Shown here piece by piece: positions 1-8,252 of a stretch of 64,000 bases of DNA. Numbering within the stretch: the stretch's first letter is position 1; each line of letters opens with the position of its first letter. The notes beneath the pieces are model-generated. The model was not told the DNA's origin, did no database searches, and saw only the letters and a list, made by a program, of their open reading frames with translations. Source of the stretch: an uncultured Alphaproteobacteria bacterium (GTDB lineage Bacteria; Pseudomonadota; Alphaproteobacteria; Methylaequorales; Methylaequoraceae); contig CACEWP010000002.1 in NCBI GenBank assembly GCA_902563305.1, positions 1-64,000 of the forward strand, given 5' to 3'. A program made the position numbers and the translations under genes.

Positions 1-172
1 TATTTTTTTTGTTTTCAGTTGGTGGTGAAAGTAGCCGACCTGAATCAGTATTATCATCAATTATTATTTTCTTAATGACTTGAGAATCTTGAGAGTATGA
101 ACTTTTATTCAAAAAAAGAGCTAAGAACAGTACAATAATATACATTTTTGATTTATTTTTAGTGATTTTCAT
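1..172 (-). CDS. Exported protein, N-terminal fragment (runs off the window)
   Basis: This reading frame is open from an ATG at 172 to the window edge and is absent from the ORF track because it is truncated. It encodes about 57 residues: a short basic N-terminus (MKITKNKSK), a hydrophobic run (MYIIVLFLALFL) and then SSYSQDSQ, which looks like a Sec signal peptide with cleavage near YSQ. The start overlaps the 3' end of the upstream IMPase-like gene by 14 bp, suggesting translational coupling. An in-frame ATG at 145 is possible but would remove the basic n-region. The mature protein is not visible, so no function can be given. Confidence 0.6.
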   Translation of the reverse strand, partial: MKITKNKSKMYIIVLFLALFLNKSSYSQDSQVIKKIIIDDNTDSGRLLSPPTENKKN

Positions 173-935
173 ATTTATTTTCTATCATCTCTTTAATTAT
201 CTTTCCAATATATTTGTTGCTTGCTACATAAATTTTTTTTTCATTGATCTCTAATTCAAGAAAAACTCCACCTGTCTCTGATATTATAAAAGAAATTTGT
301 TCATTAATTCTTAGACTTGAGTCTGAGAATAATAAGCAATCAATCTTACCACTACTTAAAAGTGATATATCATGAAGAATTGAACCACTCTCTCTTATTT
401 CAATGTTATTATCATTTTGCATAATTTGTCTTATATTCCCCAATATTTTCCTATTTTCTATTTTTAAATTCTTAAAGAAAAATGATGATATTGAATCTTT
501 TAATTTTTTTTTTTCTGATACTCTTATGCGATAATCATTTTTAAAACCACCAAATCCAATTTGAAAATAAAAGTTTTCATCTCTTATTGGATTATAAAGT
601 ACACATGCATTAATTTTGTTATCTTCTTTCAATGAAATGCTGATTACAAAATTATCAATACCTCTAGAGAAATTTGTAGTACTATCAATTGGATCGATTA
701 TCCAACAGTCTTCTAATTCATTATTTATTGATTTGATTTTTAAGTTTGGTCTGATTTTTATCAGAACTTCCTTAAGATCATTTAGAATATTTAATTTTGT
801 AATTTCTATAAATTTTTCAGTATTTTTTACTGAACTCTGTAATTTCTCAATCTCAGTAAAATCTCTTATCATTTTTTTTCCAGAAATTCTTATAGTTTTA
901 TTTAAAACATTTAATATAGGACTTTGGATGCTCAT
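159..935 (-). CDS. Inositol monophosphatase-family protein, probably catalytically degenerate
   Basis: The 258-residue length and the block DPIDSTTNF (about residues 81-89), followed by a long strand and YNPIRDENFYF, identify the IMPase/SuhB fold. These enzymes are Mg-dependent phosphatases, and SuhB also binds RNA polymerase. Key metal ligands appear to be missing. No GEE(S/T) glutamate pair precedes the DPID motif, the glycine of DGT is serine, and the usual WDxAAG motif near the C-terminus reads RINEQIS. The family fold is clear, but normal phosphatase activity is doubtful. It lies 2 bp after efp on the same strand, an alphaproteobacterial arrangement. Confidence 0.75.
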   Translation of the reverse strand: MSIQSPILNVLNKTIRISGKKMIRDFTEIEKLQSSVKNTEKFIEITKLNILNDLKEVLIKIRPNLKIKSINNELEDCWIIDPIDSTTNFSRGIDNFVISISLKEDNKINACVLYNPIRDENFYFQIGFGGFKNDYRIRVSEKKKLKDSISSFFFKNLKIENRKILGNIRQIMQNDNNIEIRESGSILHDISLLSSGKIDCLLFSDSSLRINEQISFIISETGGVFLELEINEKKIYVASNKYIGKIIKEMIENKYENH

Positions 936-937
936 AC

Positions 938-1507
938 TTAGTCTTTGGCTTTTTCTACATAATTCAAAGTTTCAGAGCTAATAAGAACTTTGTCTCCTTC
1001 TTTTATGTGAGGGGGTACTAGTATTTTTAGATTATTATTTGTTACTGCATTTTTAAAAGATGATGATGCTGTTTGTCCTTTAACAACCGCATCGGAGCTT
1101 TTGATTTCTACCTTAATGTTTTTTGGAAACTTAACTTTTGCTACTTTTTCATCAACTAACTCTAAAATTATTTGCATACCATCTTCAAGTAGTCTTTCTT
1201 TACCTTTTATTAATTCTGCTGAATATGTCATTTGTTCAAAGTTTTGATTGTTCATAACTGTAAAAGTTTCACTTTCAATAAAAAGAAAAGTAACTTCAAC
1301 TTCGTTTACAGAAATTTTCTCTACATTTTCAGAGGTTCTCCATCTTTCATTGTATTTGACACCACTTTTAATATCTTTCATTTCAACTTGCACAAATGCT
1401 CCGCCTTTACCTGGTTTTATAATATTAGTACTAAGAACCTCCATCATTTTGTCTTTGTGTTTTAAAACGTTCCCAACTCTGATTAGATTAGCGTTAATTT
1501 TCATCAT
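938..1507 (-). CDS. efp: Translation elongation factor P
   Basis: EF-P enters the ribosomal E site and relieves stalling at polyproline. The 189-residue length matches the family, with the KOW-like N-terminal domain and two OB folds. The loop KPGKGGAF carries lysine at the usual modification position, as in lysylated EF-Ps; no modification gene (epmA/epmB) is in the window. Two adjacent ATG codons (1507 and 1504) are possible starts. The start overlaps the end of thiE by 14 bp, so it is part of the gap-to-IMPase minus-strand operon. Confidence 0.95.
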   Translation of the reverse strand: MMKINANLIRVGNVLKHKDKMMEVLSTNIIKPGKGGAFVQVEMKDIKSGVKYNERWRTSENVEKISVNEVEVTFLFIESETFTVMNNQNFEQMTYSAELIKGKERLLEDGMQIILELVDEKVAKVKFPKNIKVEIKSSDAVVKGQTASSSFKNAVTNNNLKILVPPHIKEGDKVLISSETLNYVEKAKD

Positions 1508-2138
1508 TTTTGTTTTCTTTTAAAATTTTGTTAAAAAGTAATGCCGATTCAATTGGCCCTTTTTCATAGTTCCAAAAACTATTGATCATTGCTATGTTAA
1601 GGGGTTTGTATTTAAGTAATTGCATAAAGTTACTATGGTTTATCCCACCAATTAAGGTAAAAGGCAATCTTAATTTTTTTAATGAAACAAATAAGCTTTC
1701 TATGTTGATAGTTCTTTTTTTTATCTTTGAAAATGTTTTAAATAATGGTCCAAACGCCACATAATCAGCTTTTTGATTTTTTGCTTTATCGTAAAGTATT
1801 AGTGAATCCGAACAACTAACTCCAACGATAAAATTTTCGCCAAATTTCATCTTTGCATCTTGACAATTTTTATCACCCTGTCCTAGGTGAATTCCATCGA
1901 ATTTGAATCTTTCTGCTATCTCAAAATCATCATTGATTATCATTTTAATTTTCTTTCTTTTACATATTTCACGAATTTTATTGTAGTGCCTTTCCACAAA
2001 TTTCAATTTGTTCAACATTGAAGAATATTTAGGGCGAAATTGGAAAAAATTTACTTTTATAATATCTGTAATTCTATCAAAGTTTTGATGATTGAAATTT
2101 TTATTTATTTTTGGTGGGGAGATAATGTAAAATTTCAT
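1494..2138 (-). CDS. thiE: Thiamine-phosphate synthase (ThiE family)
   Basis: ThiE joins HMP-pyrophosphate to thiazole phosphate to give thiamine monophosphate. The 214-residue TIM barrel retains family signatures: QFRPK (substrate-binding Arg and Lys), GIHLGQGD, VGVSCSD, ADYVAFGPLF followed by a KTFSK loop in place of TPTK, and LIGGIN near the end. The loops are more divergent than in textbook ThiE, but the phosphate and pyrophosphate contacts look preserved. It lies between the unknown 118-aa gene and efp. Other thiamine genes are elsewhere in the window (thiD, thiC, thiOSG), which supports a real biosynthetic role. TenI-like divergence cannot be excluded. Confidence 0.8.
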   Translation of the reverse strand: MKFYIISPPKINKNFNHQNFDRITDIIKVNFFQFRPKYSSMLNKLKFVERHYNKIREICKRKKIKMIINDDFEIAERFKFDGIHLGQGDKNCQDAKMKFGENFIVGVSCSDSLILYDKAKNQKADYVAFGPLFKTFSKIKKRTINIESLFVSLKKLRLPFTLIGGINHSNFMQLLKYKPLNIAMINSFWNYEKGPIESALLFNKILKENKNDEN

Positions 2139-2155
2139 TTTAAAAAACTCTAAAA

Positions 2156-2512
2156 TTAGATTTCTTTAATTCTTAATTTTTTGATTAAAAGAATTTTAAC
2201 TTTTTCGTTTTTTGCAATTGATAGAATCTTATTAAAGTTACTGCTCATATTTGTTTCATCCATTGCAAATATTTTAATTTTTAGTCCTATCAATGCAAGT
2301 GATAATCCTACGTTATTCCCAAGCTCAACAATATAATTAAGATTTCTTTTTTGTAGTTTCTCATTCATTATCTTTACATAAAGAGGTCCTTGCCAAACTA
2401 TAGAACTATATCTGTGCAAAAGATTTACCTTCTTTAGTGGATATTTTTTTTTAATAAGTTGTAGATCTTTTAGATTTTTAATTTCGAACGTTTCATTGTC
2501 ATAAATTCCCAT
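2156..2512 (-). CDS. Conserved hypothetical protein between gap and thiE
   Basis: This is a 118-residue soluble protein without signal peptide or membrane segment. The central part (HRYSSIVWQGPLYVKIMNE, then YIVELGNNVGLSLALIGLKIKIFAMDE) has alternating strand and helix character. It resembles, from memory, a small alphaproteobacterial protein family with an L-D/E-x-G-D/N-x-x-G-x-A-L-x-A-L core, but I cannot name it. The ATG overlaps the gap stop codon (TAATG), so the two are translationally coupled. The conserved spot between glycolytic and thiE genes suggests a real housekeeping protein. Function unknown. Confidence 0.65.
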   Translation of the reverse strand: MGIYDNETFEIKNLKDLQLIKKKYPLKKVNLLHRYSSIVWQGPLYVKIMNEKLQKRNLNYIVELGNNVGLSLALIGLKIKIFAMDETNMSSNFNKILSIAKNEKVKILLIKKLRIKEI

Positions 2513-3510
2513 TAAATAATTTTTTTAATTACATCAATAAGTCTATTAGAAAATCCCCATTCATTGTCATACCATGATAAGACTCTACAAAATTTATCAT
2601 TAATTACAGTTATTTCCGACAAATCAATAACAGAACTATGGGGGTTATGATTAAAATCTCCTGAAACCATTGGATCTGAAACGGTTTGAATTATAGATTT
2701 GAATTCTTTTTTTTCAGAGTTTAAAAAGATTTCTTTAAGTTCACTAGACGATGTAGGACGTTTTGAGTAAAACTTAAAGTCTACTAAAGAAACATTAGGA
2801 GTCGGAACTCGTATTGCACTTCCATCGATTTTACCCTTTAAATTCGGTAGTACTTCTCCAACTGCTCTAGCTGCTCCAGTTGAGGTTGGAATTATTGAAA
2901 TGAGAGAATTTCTAGCTCTTCTTAAATCTTTATGCAGAGTGTCAATCGTATTTTGATCCCCAGTTACTGAATGAACAGTTGTCATATAACCAGAATCAAT
3001 TCCAATAATTTTATCTACAAGGTAAGCAATAGGAGCTAGACAATTTGTTGTGCATGAGCCATTTGAGATTATTACATGCTCTTTTTTGATATCTTTTTCG
3101 TTAATTCCATAGACTACGGTTATGTCTGGATCTTTTGATGGTGCAGAAATTAAAACTTTTTTTGCACCTGCATTTATATGAAGATAAGCTTTATCTCTAT
3201 CTGTAAAAATACCTGTAGATTCAATTACTAAATCGACTCCTAGTTTGTTCCAAGAAAGTTTTATAGGATTTGATTCTTTTAAAAACTTTATTTGATGATT
3301 ATTAATAGTGACAGAATCATTAACTTTATTAAATTTATATGGTAAAGTTCCATGTACAGTGTCATATTTTAATAAGTGAAGATTGCTATCAATATTTCCT
3401 AAATCATTAATTGCCACGATGTTAAATTCTTTAACATTCCTTTCCAGGAATGCTCGAAGGGTTAGTCTTCCAATCCTTCCAAAACCATTGATTGCTACTT
3501 TAATTTTCAT
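2512..3510 (-). CDS. gap: Glyceraldehyde-3-phosphate dehydrogenase (NAD type)
   Basis: GAPDH oxidises and phosphorylates glyceraldehyde-3-phosphate in glycolysis and gluconeogenesis. The 332-residue length is standard. The N-terminal Rossmann motif is NGFGRIGR, followed by the acidic cofactor-specificity residue in AINDLG. The catalytic cysteine lies in NGSCTTNCLAP (about residue 153; Gly replaces the common Ala) and the histidine in TTVHSVTGDQ. WYDNEWGFSNR closes the domain. It is the first gene of a tightly packed minus-strand run through efp. The 82-bp divergent gap to the zapA cluster must hold promoters for both directions; I see no convincing consensus there. Confidence 0.96.
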   Translation of the reverse strand: MKIKVAINGFGRIGRLTLRAFLERNVKEFNIVAINDLGNIDSNLHLLKYDTVHGTLPYKFNKVNDSVTINNHQIKFLKESNPIKLSWNKLGVDLVIESTGIFTDRDKAYLHINAGAKKVLISAPSKDPDITVVYGINEKDIKKEHVIISNGSCTTNCLAPIAYLVDKIIGIDSGYMTTVHSVTGDQNTIDTLHKDLRRARNSLISIIPTSTGAARAVGEVLPNLKGKIDGSAIRVPTPNVSLVDFKFYSKRPTSSSELKEIFLNSEKKEFKSIIQTVSDPMVSGDFNHNPHSSVIDLSEITVINDKFCRVLSWYDNEWGFSNRLIDVIKKII

Positions 3511-3592
3511 GACAGATAATAATTATAATTATTGATTAATGAAAATTTATTGTATTGTAAAGGACTAGAAAAAATAAAGTTTATAAAACGTA

Positions 3593-3778
3593 ATGGAAAA
3601 AAATATAAAAGAGATCTTAAATAGAATAAGGAAGATTAATAAGAAAATAAATAAATCCAATTTTTCAAGAAAAAAAGAGGGAGATAAAAAGCTTCTAAAA
3701 AAAACTATTATTATGTTAGAGAAAATTTTAAATTATATCGAAAAAAAAGATGCCGATATTAAAAATAAAAATCAATAA
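3593..3778 (+). CDS. Small charged coiled-coil protein upstream of zapA
   Basis: This 61-residue, lysine-rich, helix-only protein (EILNRIRKINKKINK, KKTIIMLEKILNYIEKK) overlaps zapA by 29 bp. In many Alphaproteobacteria a short coiled-coil DUF4164 protein sits directly upstream of zapA, and this is the positional equivalent. The sequence is too biased for secure assignment. A role next to the Z-ring protein ZapA is a guess from position only. No clear ribosome-binding site precedes the ATG. Confidence 0.5.
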   Translation: MEKNIKEILNRIRKINKKINKSNFSRKKEGDKKLLKKTIIMLEKILNYIEKKDADIKNKNQ

Positions 3779-4025
3779 TAAAAACATTGAATTAGAATGT
3801 GGTGAAGGGGAAGAAGAATTACTTCGTGAAGCTGAGCAAGAAATTAATTTAAAATTAAAAAAACATAAAGAGTTACAATCTTTATCAGAATCAAAAAAAT
3901 ATCTTATGATTGCATTGATAGTAATTAGTGAAAAAATTGTTGAAGAAAAAAAAAAATCAGACAATGAAGTGTATTATAAAGAAATCATTAAAGAGTTAGA
4001 AAAACTTGAGCAAATTTTAAAATAA
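3750..4025 (+). CDS. zapA: Cell division protein ZapA
   Basis: ZapA binds and bundles FtsZ at the division ring. This 91-residue protein has the family layout: a short beta N-terminus (ILKIKINNKNIELECGEGEEE), then a helix with ALIVISEKIVEE, ending in a long coiled coil. The acidic C-E-G-E-E turn followed by L-x-x-A-x-x-I is typical. It starts inside the preceding small gene and ends 7 bp before the folate cyclo-ligase gene, the order known from Proteobacteria. The 7-bp gap leaves no room for the 6S RNA gene that separates the same pair in enterics. Confidence 0.8.
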   Translation: MPILKIKINNKNIELECGEGEEELLREAEQEINLKLKKHKELQSLSESKKYLMIALIVISEKIVEEKKKSDNEVYYKEIIKELEKLEQILK

Positions 4026-4032
4026 ATACAAA

Positions 4033-4587
4033 ATGGTTGAAATTCAAAAAACTAAAATTAGAAAAAATATTATTAAATCAAGACAGTTGATTAAAAATAG
4101 AAATTTAAAAGAAAACAAAATAAAGGAAAAATTAGTCCAACTTATAAACACCAATAATATCATTGTATCTACTTATTTTTCTATTAATCATGAAGTAAAT
4201 ATTAATAATTTTACAAAGTATTTACTTGGAAAAAACCAAAGAATAGTTTTACCGTTTATAGATAAATCAAATTCACATTTACTTTTTAAAGAGTGGAAAA
4301 TAAAAGAAAACCTTTTTCCAGGCAAATATGGAATAATGACACCAGCAAATAATAGTTTTTTAAGCCCAAAAATATTACTTATACCAATGGTTGCTTTCGA
4401 TGTTAAAAAAAATCGTCTTGGATATGGGGGTGGATATTATGATAGAACTATTTCATACTTAGAGAAAAAAAGTAAAATTCTGAAATTTGGAATTGCATTT
4501 GATGAGCAGGAGATTAAAAAAGTCCCTACATTAAATTTTGATAAAAAAATGGACTTAATTGTTACTCAATCAAGAATAATTATTTAA
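4033..4587 (+). CDS. 5-formyltetrahydrofolate cyclo-ligase
   Basis: This enzyme converts 5-formyl-THF to 5,10-methenyl-THF with ATP, returning stored folate to the one-carbon pool. The 184-residue protein begins with the basic helix of the family (KTKIRKNIIKSRQLIKNRN). It carries VAFDVKKNRLGYGGGYYDRTI, the glycine-rich ATP/phosphate signature, at about residues 117-137. It works in the same pool as Fhs (formate-THF ligase, 55669) in this window. The order zapA-ygfA is conserved in Proteobacteria. Confidence 0.92.
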   Translation: MVEIQKTKIRKNIIKSRQLIKNRNLKENKIKEKLVQLINTNNIIVSTYFSINHEVNINNFTKYLLGKNQRIVLPFIDKSNSHLLFKEWKIKENLFPGKYGIMTPANNSFLSPKILLIPMVAFDVKKNRLGYGGGYYDRTISYLEKKSKILKFGIAFDEQEIKKVPTLNFDKKMDLIVTQSRIII

Positions 4588-4599
4588 TATGTGTAAACA

Positions 4600-5397
4600 A
4601 TGAATATACTTATTTGTGGTGATATCGTTGGTAGGTCGGGAAGGGAGGTTATCGAGAGATTTATTCCTGATCTCATATCAGAATATAATTTAGGTTTTGT
4701 AATAGTTAATGCTGAAAATTCAGCTAGTGGATTTGGAATTACTAAAAAAATTTGTGATCAACTTTATAAACTAGGTGTTGACGTAATTACTTCTGGAAAT
4801 CATATATGGGACCAAAAAGAAATTATAAACTATATTGATAATGATAAGAGGTTAATTCGTCCGTGTAATTATCCTTCAGAAACCCCTGGAAGGGGATACG
4901 GTGTATTTAAACTGAGCAATGGAAATCTAATTTCAATTATAAATGTTATGTGTAGACTTTTTATGGATAGCATTGGGGATCCTTTTAGATCATTAGATGA
5001 AATTATAGAACAAATTAAGATAAAGCATGGAACTCATACAATAGTCGTAGACATTCATGGAGAGTCTACATCAGAAAAGATGGCATTAGGACACTATTTG
5101 GACGGCCGAGTTACAGCTGTTTTAGGAACTCATACTCATATACCGACTTCAGATCTTCAAATATTAGAGAAAGGTACTTTCTATCAGACTGACCTAGGAA
5201 TGTGTGGAGATTATGATTCAGTCATAGGTATGAAAAAAGAAGCTTGTATACAAAGATTTACAAAAAGTTTTCTTAAGACAAGACTTGAACCGGCTAGTGG
5301 TGAGGGTACATTATGTGGTACAATAATAAAAATTGATAAAGAAAGCAAAGTTTCTGAGTTTCAGCAAATTTTAAAAGGTGGGAGACTAAATAAATAA
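4600..5397 (+). CDS. YmdB-family metallophosphoesterase
   Basis: The 265-residue protein matches the TIGR00282/YmdB phosphoesterase family, cyclic-nucleotide phosphodiesterase-like proteins with a dinuclear metal centre. Visible ligand motifs are GDIVGRSGRE at the N-terminus, NAENSASGFG, TSGNHIWD and DIHGESTSEK, with GTHTHIPT later. In Alphaproteobacteria this gene commonly sits between the folate cyclo-ligase and yebC, as here; its stop overlaps the yebC start (AATAATGG). The physiological substrate in this group is not established. Confidence 0.88.
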   Translation: MNILICGDIVGRSGREVIERFIPDLISEYNLGFVIVNAENSASGFGITKKICDQLYKLGVDVITSGNHIWDQKEIINYIDNDKRLIRPCNYPSETPGRGYGVFKLSNGNLISIINVMCRLFMDSIGDPFRSLDEIIEQIKIKHGTHTIVVDIHGESTSEKMALGHYLDGRVTAVLGTHTHIPTSDLQILEKGTFYQTDLGMCGDYDSVIGMKKEACIQRFTKSFLKTRLEPASGEGTLCGTIIKIDKESKVSEFQQILKGGRLNK

Positions 5398-6146
5398 TGG
5401 CAGGTCATTCGAAATTTAAAAATATCATGCACAGAAAAGGCGCTCAGGATAAAAAGAGAGCAAAACTTTTTTCACGTCTCATTAGAGAAATTTCAGTTGC
5501 ATCTAAAATCGGAGGAGTGGATCCAGATGCGAATCCAAGACTAAGAGCTGCTGTTAACAATGCTTTGTCATCTAATATGTCAAAAGACAGTATTCAAAAG
5601 GCAATTAATAAAAACCAAGCTAACTCTGAGAATGAACAATTTTTGGAAATTACATACGAAGGCTTTGGACCTTCTGGTGTTGCAATTATTATTGAATCTC
5701 TGACAGATAATAAAAATAGAAGTGCCTCGGAGATCAGGTCTACTTTTTCAAAATATGATGGAAATCTGGGAATAAGTGGTTCAGTAAAACATAATTTTAA
5801 TAAAACAGGAAGAATCACATATCCTAGTGATTCAGATGATTTCGACAATTTTTTTGAATTTTGTGTATCTTTAAACGTTGAGGACATCATAGAGAATGAA
5901 ACTACTTTTGATATTATAACTTCTTTGGAATCATTTCATGATGTAATGATAAGTTTAGAAAAAAAATATTCTTTACCAACATTCTCATCAATAGAATGGA
6001 GACCTGTAAACATTGTTGATGTCAAAAATGAAGATCATGCAAAAAAACTTTTAACTTTATTAAACAAATTAGAAGATCTAGATGATGTCCAAACTGTTGT
6101 CTCAAACTTTAATATAGATGAAGAAATTTTGAATAGTATTATTTAA
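5397..6146 (+). CDS. yebC: YebC/PmpR family regulatory protein
   Basis: The N-terminus MAGHSKFKNIMHRKGAQDKKRAK is diagnostic (typical form: AGHSKWANIKHRK). The 249-residue length, the ALSSNMSKDSIQKAI helix, and YEGFGPSGVAIIIE with SVKHNFNKTG complete the three-domain YebC fold. Members act as DNA-binding regulators or as translation factors at proline-rich stalls. The gene overlaps its neighbours by 1 bp on both sides and precedes ruvC, the standard proteobacterial order. Confidence 0.95.
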   Translation: MAGHSKFKNIMHRKGAQDKKRAKLFSRLIREISVASKIGGVDPDANPRLRAAVNNALSSNMSKDSIQKAINKNQANSENEQFLEITYEGFGPSGVAIIIESLTDNKNRSASEIRSTFSKYDGNLGISGSVKHNFNKTGRITYPSDSDDFDNFFEFCVSLNVEDIIENETTFDIITSLESFHDVMISLEKKYSLPTFSSIEWRPVNIVDVKNEDHAKKLLTLLNKLEDLDDVQTVVSNFNIDEEILNSII

Positions 6147-6652
6147 TGGATGAGCAACTTATAATGGGAATTGATCCGGGTTTAAATTCAACTGGATGGG
6201 GTATGATTAAAAGTTATAAAAATAAAGAAATTTACTTGTCTCACGGAGTTATAAAAACTAATAATAAAGTAAAATTAGGAGAAAGGCTGAATATAATTCA
6301 TAAAGATTTAATAAATTTAATAATTAAATTTAAACCAGATTTTATTTCAGTTGAAAAGATTTTCTCAAATGTAAACGCAGATTCAACTTTAAAATTAGGC
6401 AAAGCAAGAGGTATTGTTTTCTTAGCTGCTGCGCAAAAACAAATTAATATAAGTGAGTATTCTCCAAATACTGTCAAAAAAAATTTAGTTGGTTATGGTC
6501 ATGCCAACAAACTTCAAATTATTGAAATGATAAAAAGAATTTATCCAAACATAAATACTATTGATGACAATGCTGCTGACGCCTTAGCAGTGGCTACTTG
6601 TCATGCAATGCAAAATCAATCAAAAATACCACAGATGTCAAACCAGAAATGA
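6146..6652 (+). CDS. ruvC: Holliday junction resolvase RuvC
   Basis: RuvC cleaves Holliday junctions as a dimer, working with RuvAB. The 168-residue RNase H-fold protein has the catalytic acid in MGIDPGLNSTGWG, the second acid in ISVEKIFSN, and the C-terminal pair in IDDNAADALAVA. The length is normal. The stop codon overlaps the ruvA ATG (ATGA), which also fixes the ruvA start. Confidence 0.96.
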   Translation: MDEQLIMGIDPGLNSTGWGMIKSYKNKEIYLSHGVIKTNNKVKLGERLNIIHKDLINLIIKFKPDFISVEKIFSNVNADSTLKLGKARGIVFLAAAQKQINISEYSPNTVKKNLVGYGHANKLQIIEMIKRIYPNINTIDDNAADALAVATCHAMQNQSKIPQMSNQK

Positions 6653-7251
6653 TTGTAAAACTCAAAGGAAATATTGAACAATTTGATCAAAATTTTCTTG
6701 ACCTTGATGTGAATGGTACTGTTTACAGAATTCTAATGTCAAATAGAAATATAGAGAGACTTGGTCCAATAGGATCGCAAATAATAATCTTTATTTATGA
6801 AATTATTAAAGAGGATTCTCGAATATTTGCAGGCTTTTTAAATAACGAAGAACGTGAGACCTTTGGAGAACTTTTAACAGTTCAGGGCGTTGGGAGTAAA
6901 ATGGCTTTAAATATTATGTCAAATCTTGAAAATGAAATTATTATTAATTCAATTTTAAATGAAGATGCTAAAATATTCAATAGTATAAGTGGTGTTGGAA
7001 GTAAATTAGCTTTAAGAATAATTAATGAATTAAAAGAAAAATTTAAAAAAAAACTATTAAAAAAAGAAATTACTATTTCAAAAGACAACAACTCTACTTT
7101 TAAGGATCTTGTTTCATGTCTAGTCAATTTAGGTTTTAGTCAAAAAATATGTGAAACTACTGCGAGTTATGTTATAAGTGAAAATCAAGAAAAAAAACTC
7201 GAAGAATTGATTCCTATAGCAATAAAAAGTTTATCAAATCCTAGTTCATAA
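6649..7251 (+). CDS. ruvA: Holliday junction branch-migration protein RuvA
   Basis: RuvA tetramers hold the four-way junction and load the RuvB motor. I start the gene at the ATG at 6649 (MIVKLKGNIEQF) rather than the ORF-track start at 6598, because RuvA begins with M-I-x-x-L-x-G and this ATG gives a 4-bp overlap with ruvC. The 200-residue product has the OB domain, helix-hairpin-helix pairs (TVQGVGSKMALNIMSN and ISGVGSKLALRIINEL) and a C-terminal RuvB-binding helix set. Confidence 0.95.
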   Translation: MIVKLKGNIEQFDQNFLDLDVNGTVYRILMSNRNIERLGPIGSQIIIFIYEIIKEDSRIFAGFLNNEERETFGELLTVQGVGSKMALNIMSNLENEIIINSILNEDAKIFNSISGVGSKLALRIINELKEKFKKKLLKKEITISKDNNSTFKDLVSCLVNLGFSQKICETTASYVISENQEKKLEELIPIAIKSLSNPSS

Positions 7252-7258
7252 GGTTAAA

Positions 7259-8248
7259 GTGGAAAAAGAAGATATTACCTTAACTCCCAAAGAGATAAAA
7301 GAAGATAAAAAAATCAATCTTCGACCTAAGGCTATTACAGATTTTATAGGTCAAGAAAATTTAAAATTAAATTTGGATACCTTTATAAAGTCATCTGTTA
7401 AAACTAAAAATAATTTAGATCACATAATTTTGTACGGCCCTCCAGGACTTGGGAAAACAACCCTAGCAAACATTATTGCACATGAAAAAAACGTAAATAT
7501 TCACTCTACATCTGGTCCTGCATTTTCAAAGAAAGGTGACTTAGTTACTCTACTTAGTAATCTGGCAGATGGTGATATATTATTTATTGATGAGATCCAT
7601 AGACTGTCGCCAATAATTGAAGAGTCACTATATCCAGCTATGGAAGATTTTAAATGTGATTATATCATTGGAGCAGGTCCCTCTGCCCGTGTTATGCAGA
7701 TTTCAATTGAAAAATTTACACTCATTGGCGCTACAACCAGACTCGGTTTATTAAGCCGACCCCTGAGAGACAGATTTGGGATTCCACTCCAGTTAGAATT
7801 TTATAACCCAGAGAGTTTGAAAGAAATTTTAATTCTGAATGCAAAGAAATTGAATGTCGATATTGAACAAATGGCAGCCTTCGAAATAGCAAAAAGATCA
7901 AGAGGAACACCTCGGATAGCTATAAGACTTCTAAAAAGAATTCTAGACTTTTCAATTGTTCAGAATTCTCAAGGTATTAATATGGACATTGTTTTAAATT
8001 CTTTAAAACAAATGAGAATTGATTCTGAAGGCCTGGATGAAATGGATAGAAAATATCTCAAGTGTATTTCTAATGATTATAATGGTGGACCAGTTGGAGT
8101 TGAAACTTTAAGTGCAGCACTTTTAGAACAAAGGGATATTATTGAAGATGTAATAGAACCCTACTTAATGCAAAAAGGACTTGTTCAAAGAACGTCAAGA
8201 GGAAGAATAGTCTCAAGAAAAGGGATGAATCACATAAAATCGAATTAA
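7259..8248 (+). CDS. ruvB: Holliday junction ATPase RuvB
   Basis: RuvB is the AAA+ hexameric motor for branch migration. Its 329 residues include LRPKAITDFIGQ, Walker A GPPGLGKTT, Walker B FIDEIHRL, sensor 1 GATTRLGLLSRPLRDRFG, the C-terminal winged helix and GLVQRTSRGR. The start is a GTG at 7259, preceded by AAGGT. It lies 7 bp after ruvA. Confidence 0.97.
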   Translation: MEKEDITLTPKEIKEDKKINLRPKAITDFIGQENLKLNLDTFIKSSVKTKNNLDHIILYGPPGLGKTTLANIIAHEKNVNIHSTSGPAFSKKGDLVTLLSNLADGDILFIDEIHRLSPIIEESLYPAMEDFKCDYIIGAGPSARVMQISIEKFTLIGATTRLGLLSRPLRDRFGIPLQLEFYNPESLKEILILNAKKLNVDIEQMAAFEIAKRSRGTPRIAIRLLKRILDFSIVQNSQGINMDIVLNSLKQMRIDSEGLDEMDRKYLKCISNDYNGGPVGVETLSAALLEQRDIIEDVIEPYLMQKGLVQRTSRGRIVSRKGMNHIKSN

Positions 8249-8252
8249 AAAG

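Noticed and set aside
616-981. 121-aa and other long ORFs opposite real genes (also 5594-5890, 8967-9272, 26862-27185, 40982-41224)
   Set aside because: All lie antisense within well-supported genes and have no recognisable domain, start context or conservation pattern.
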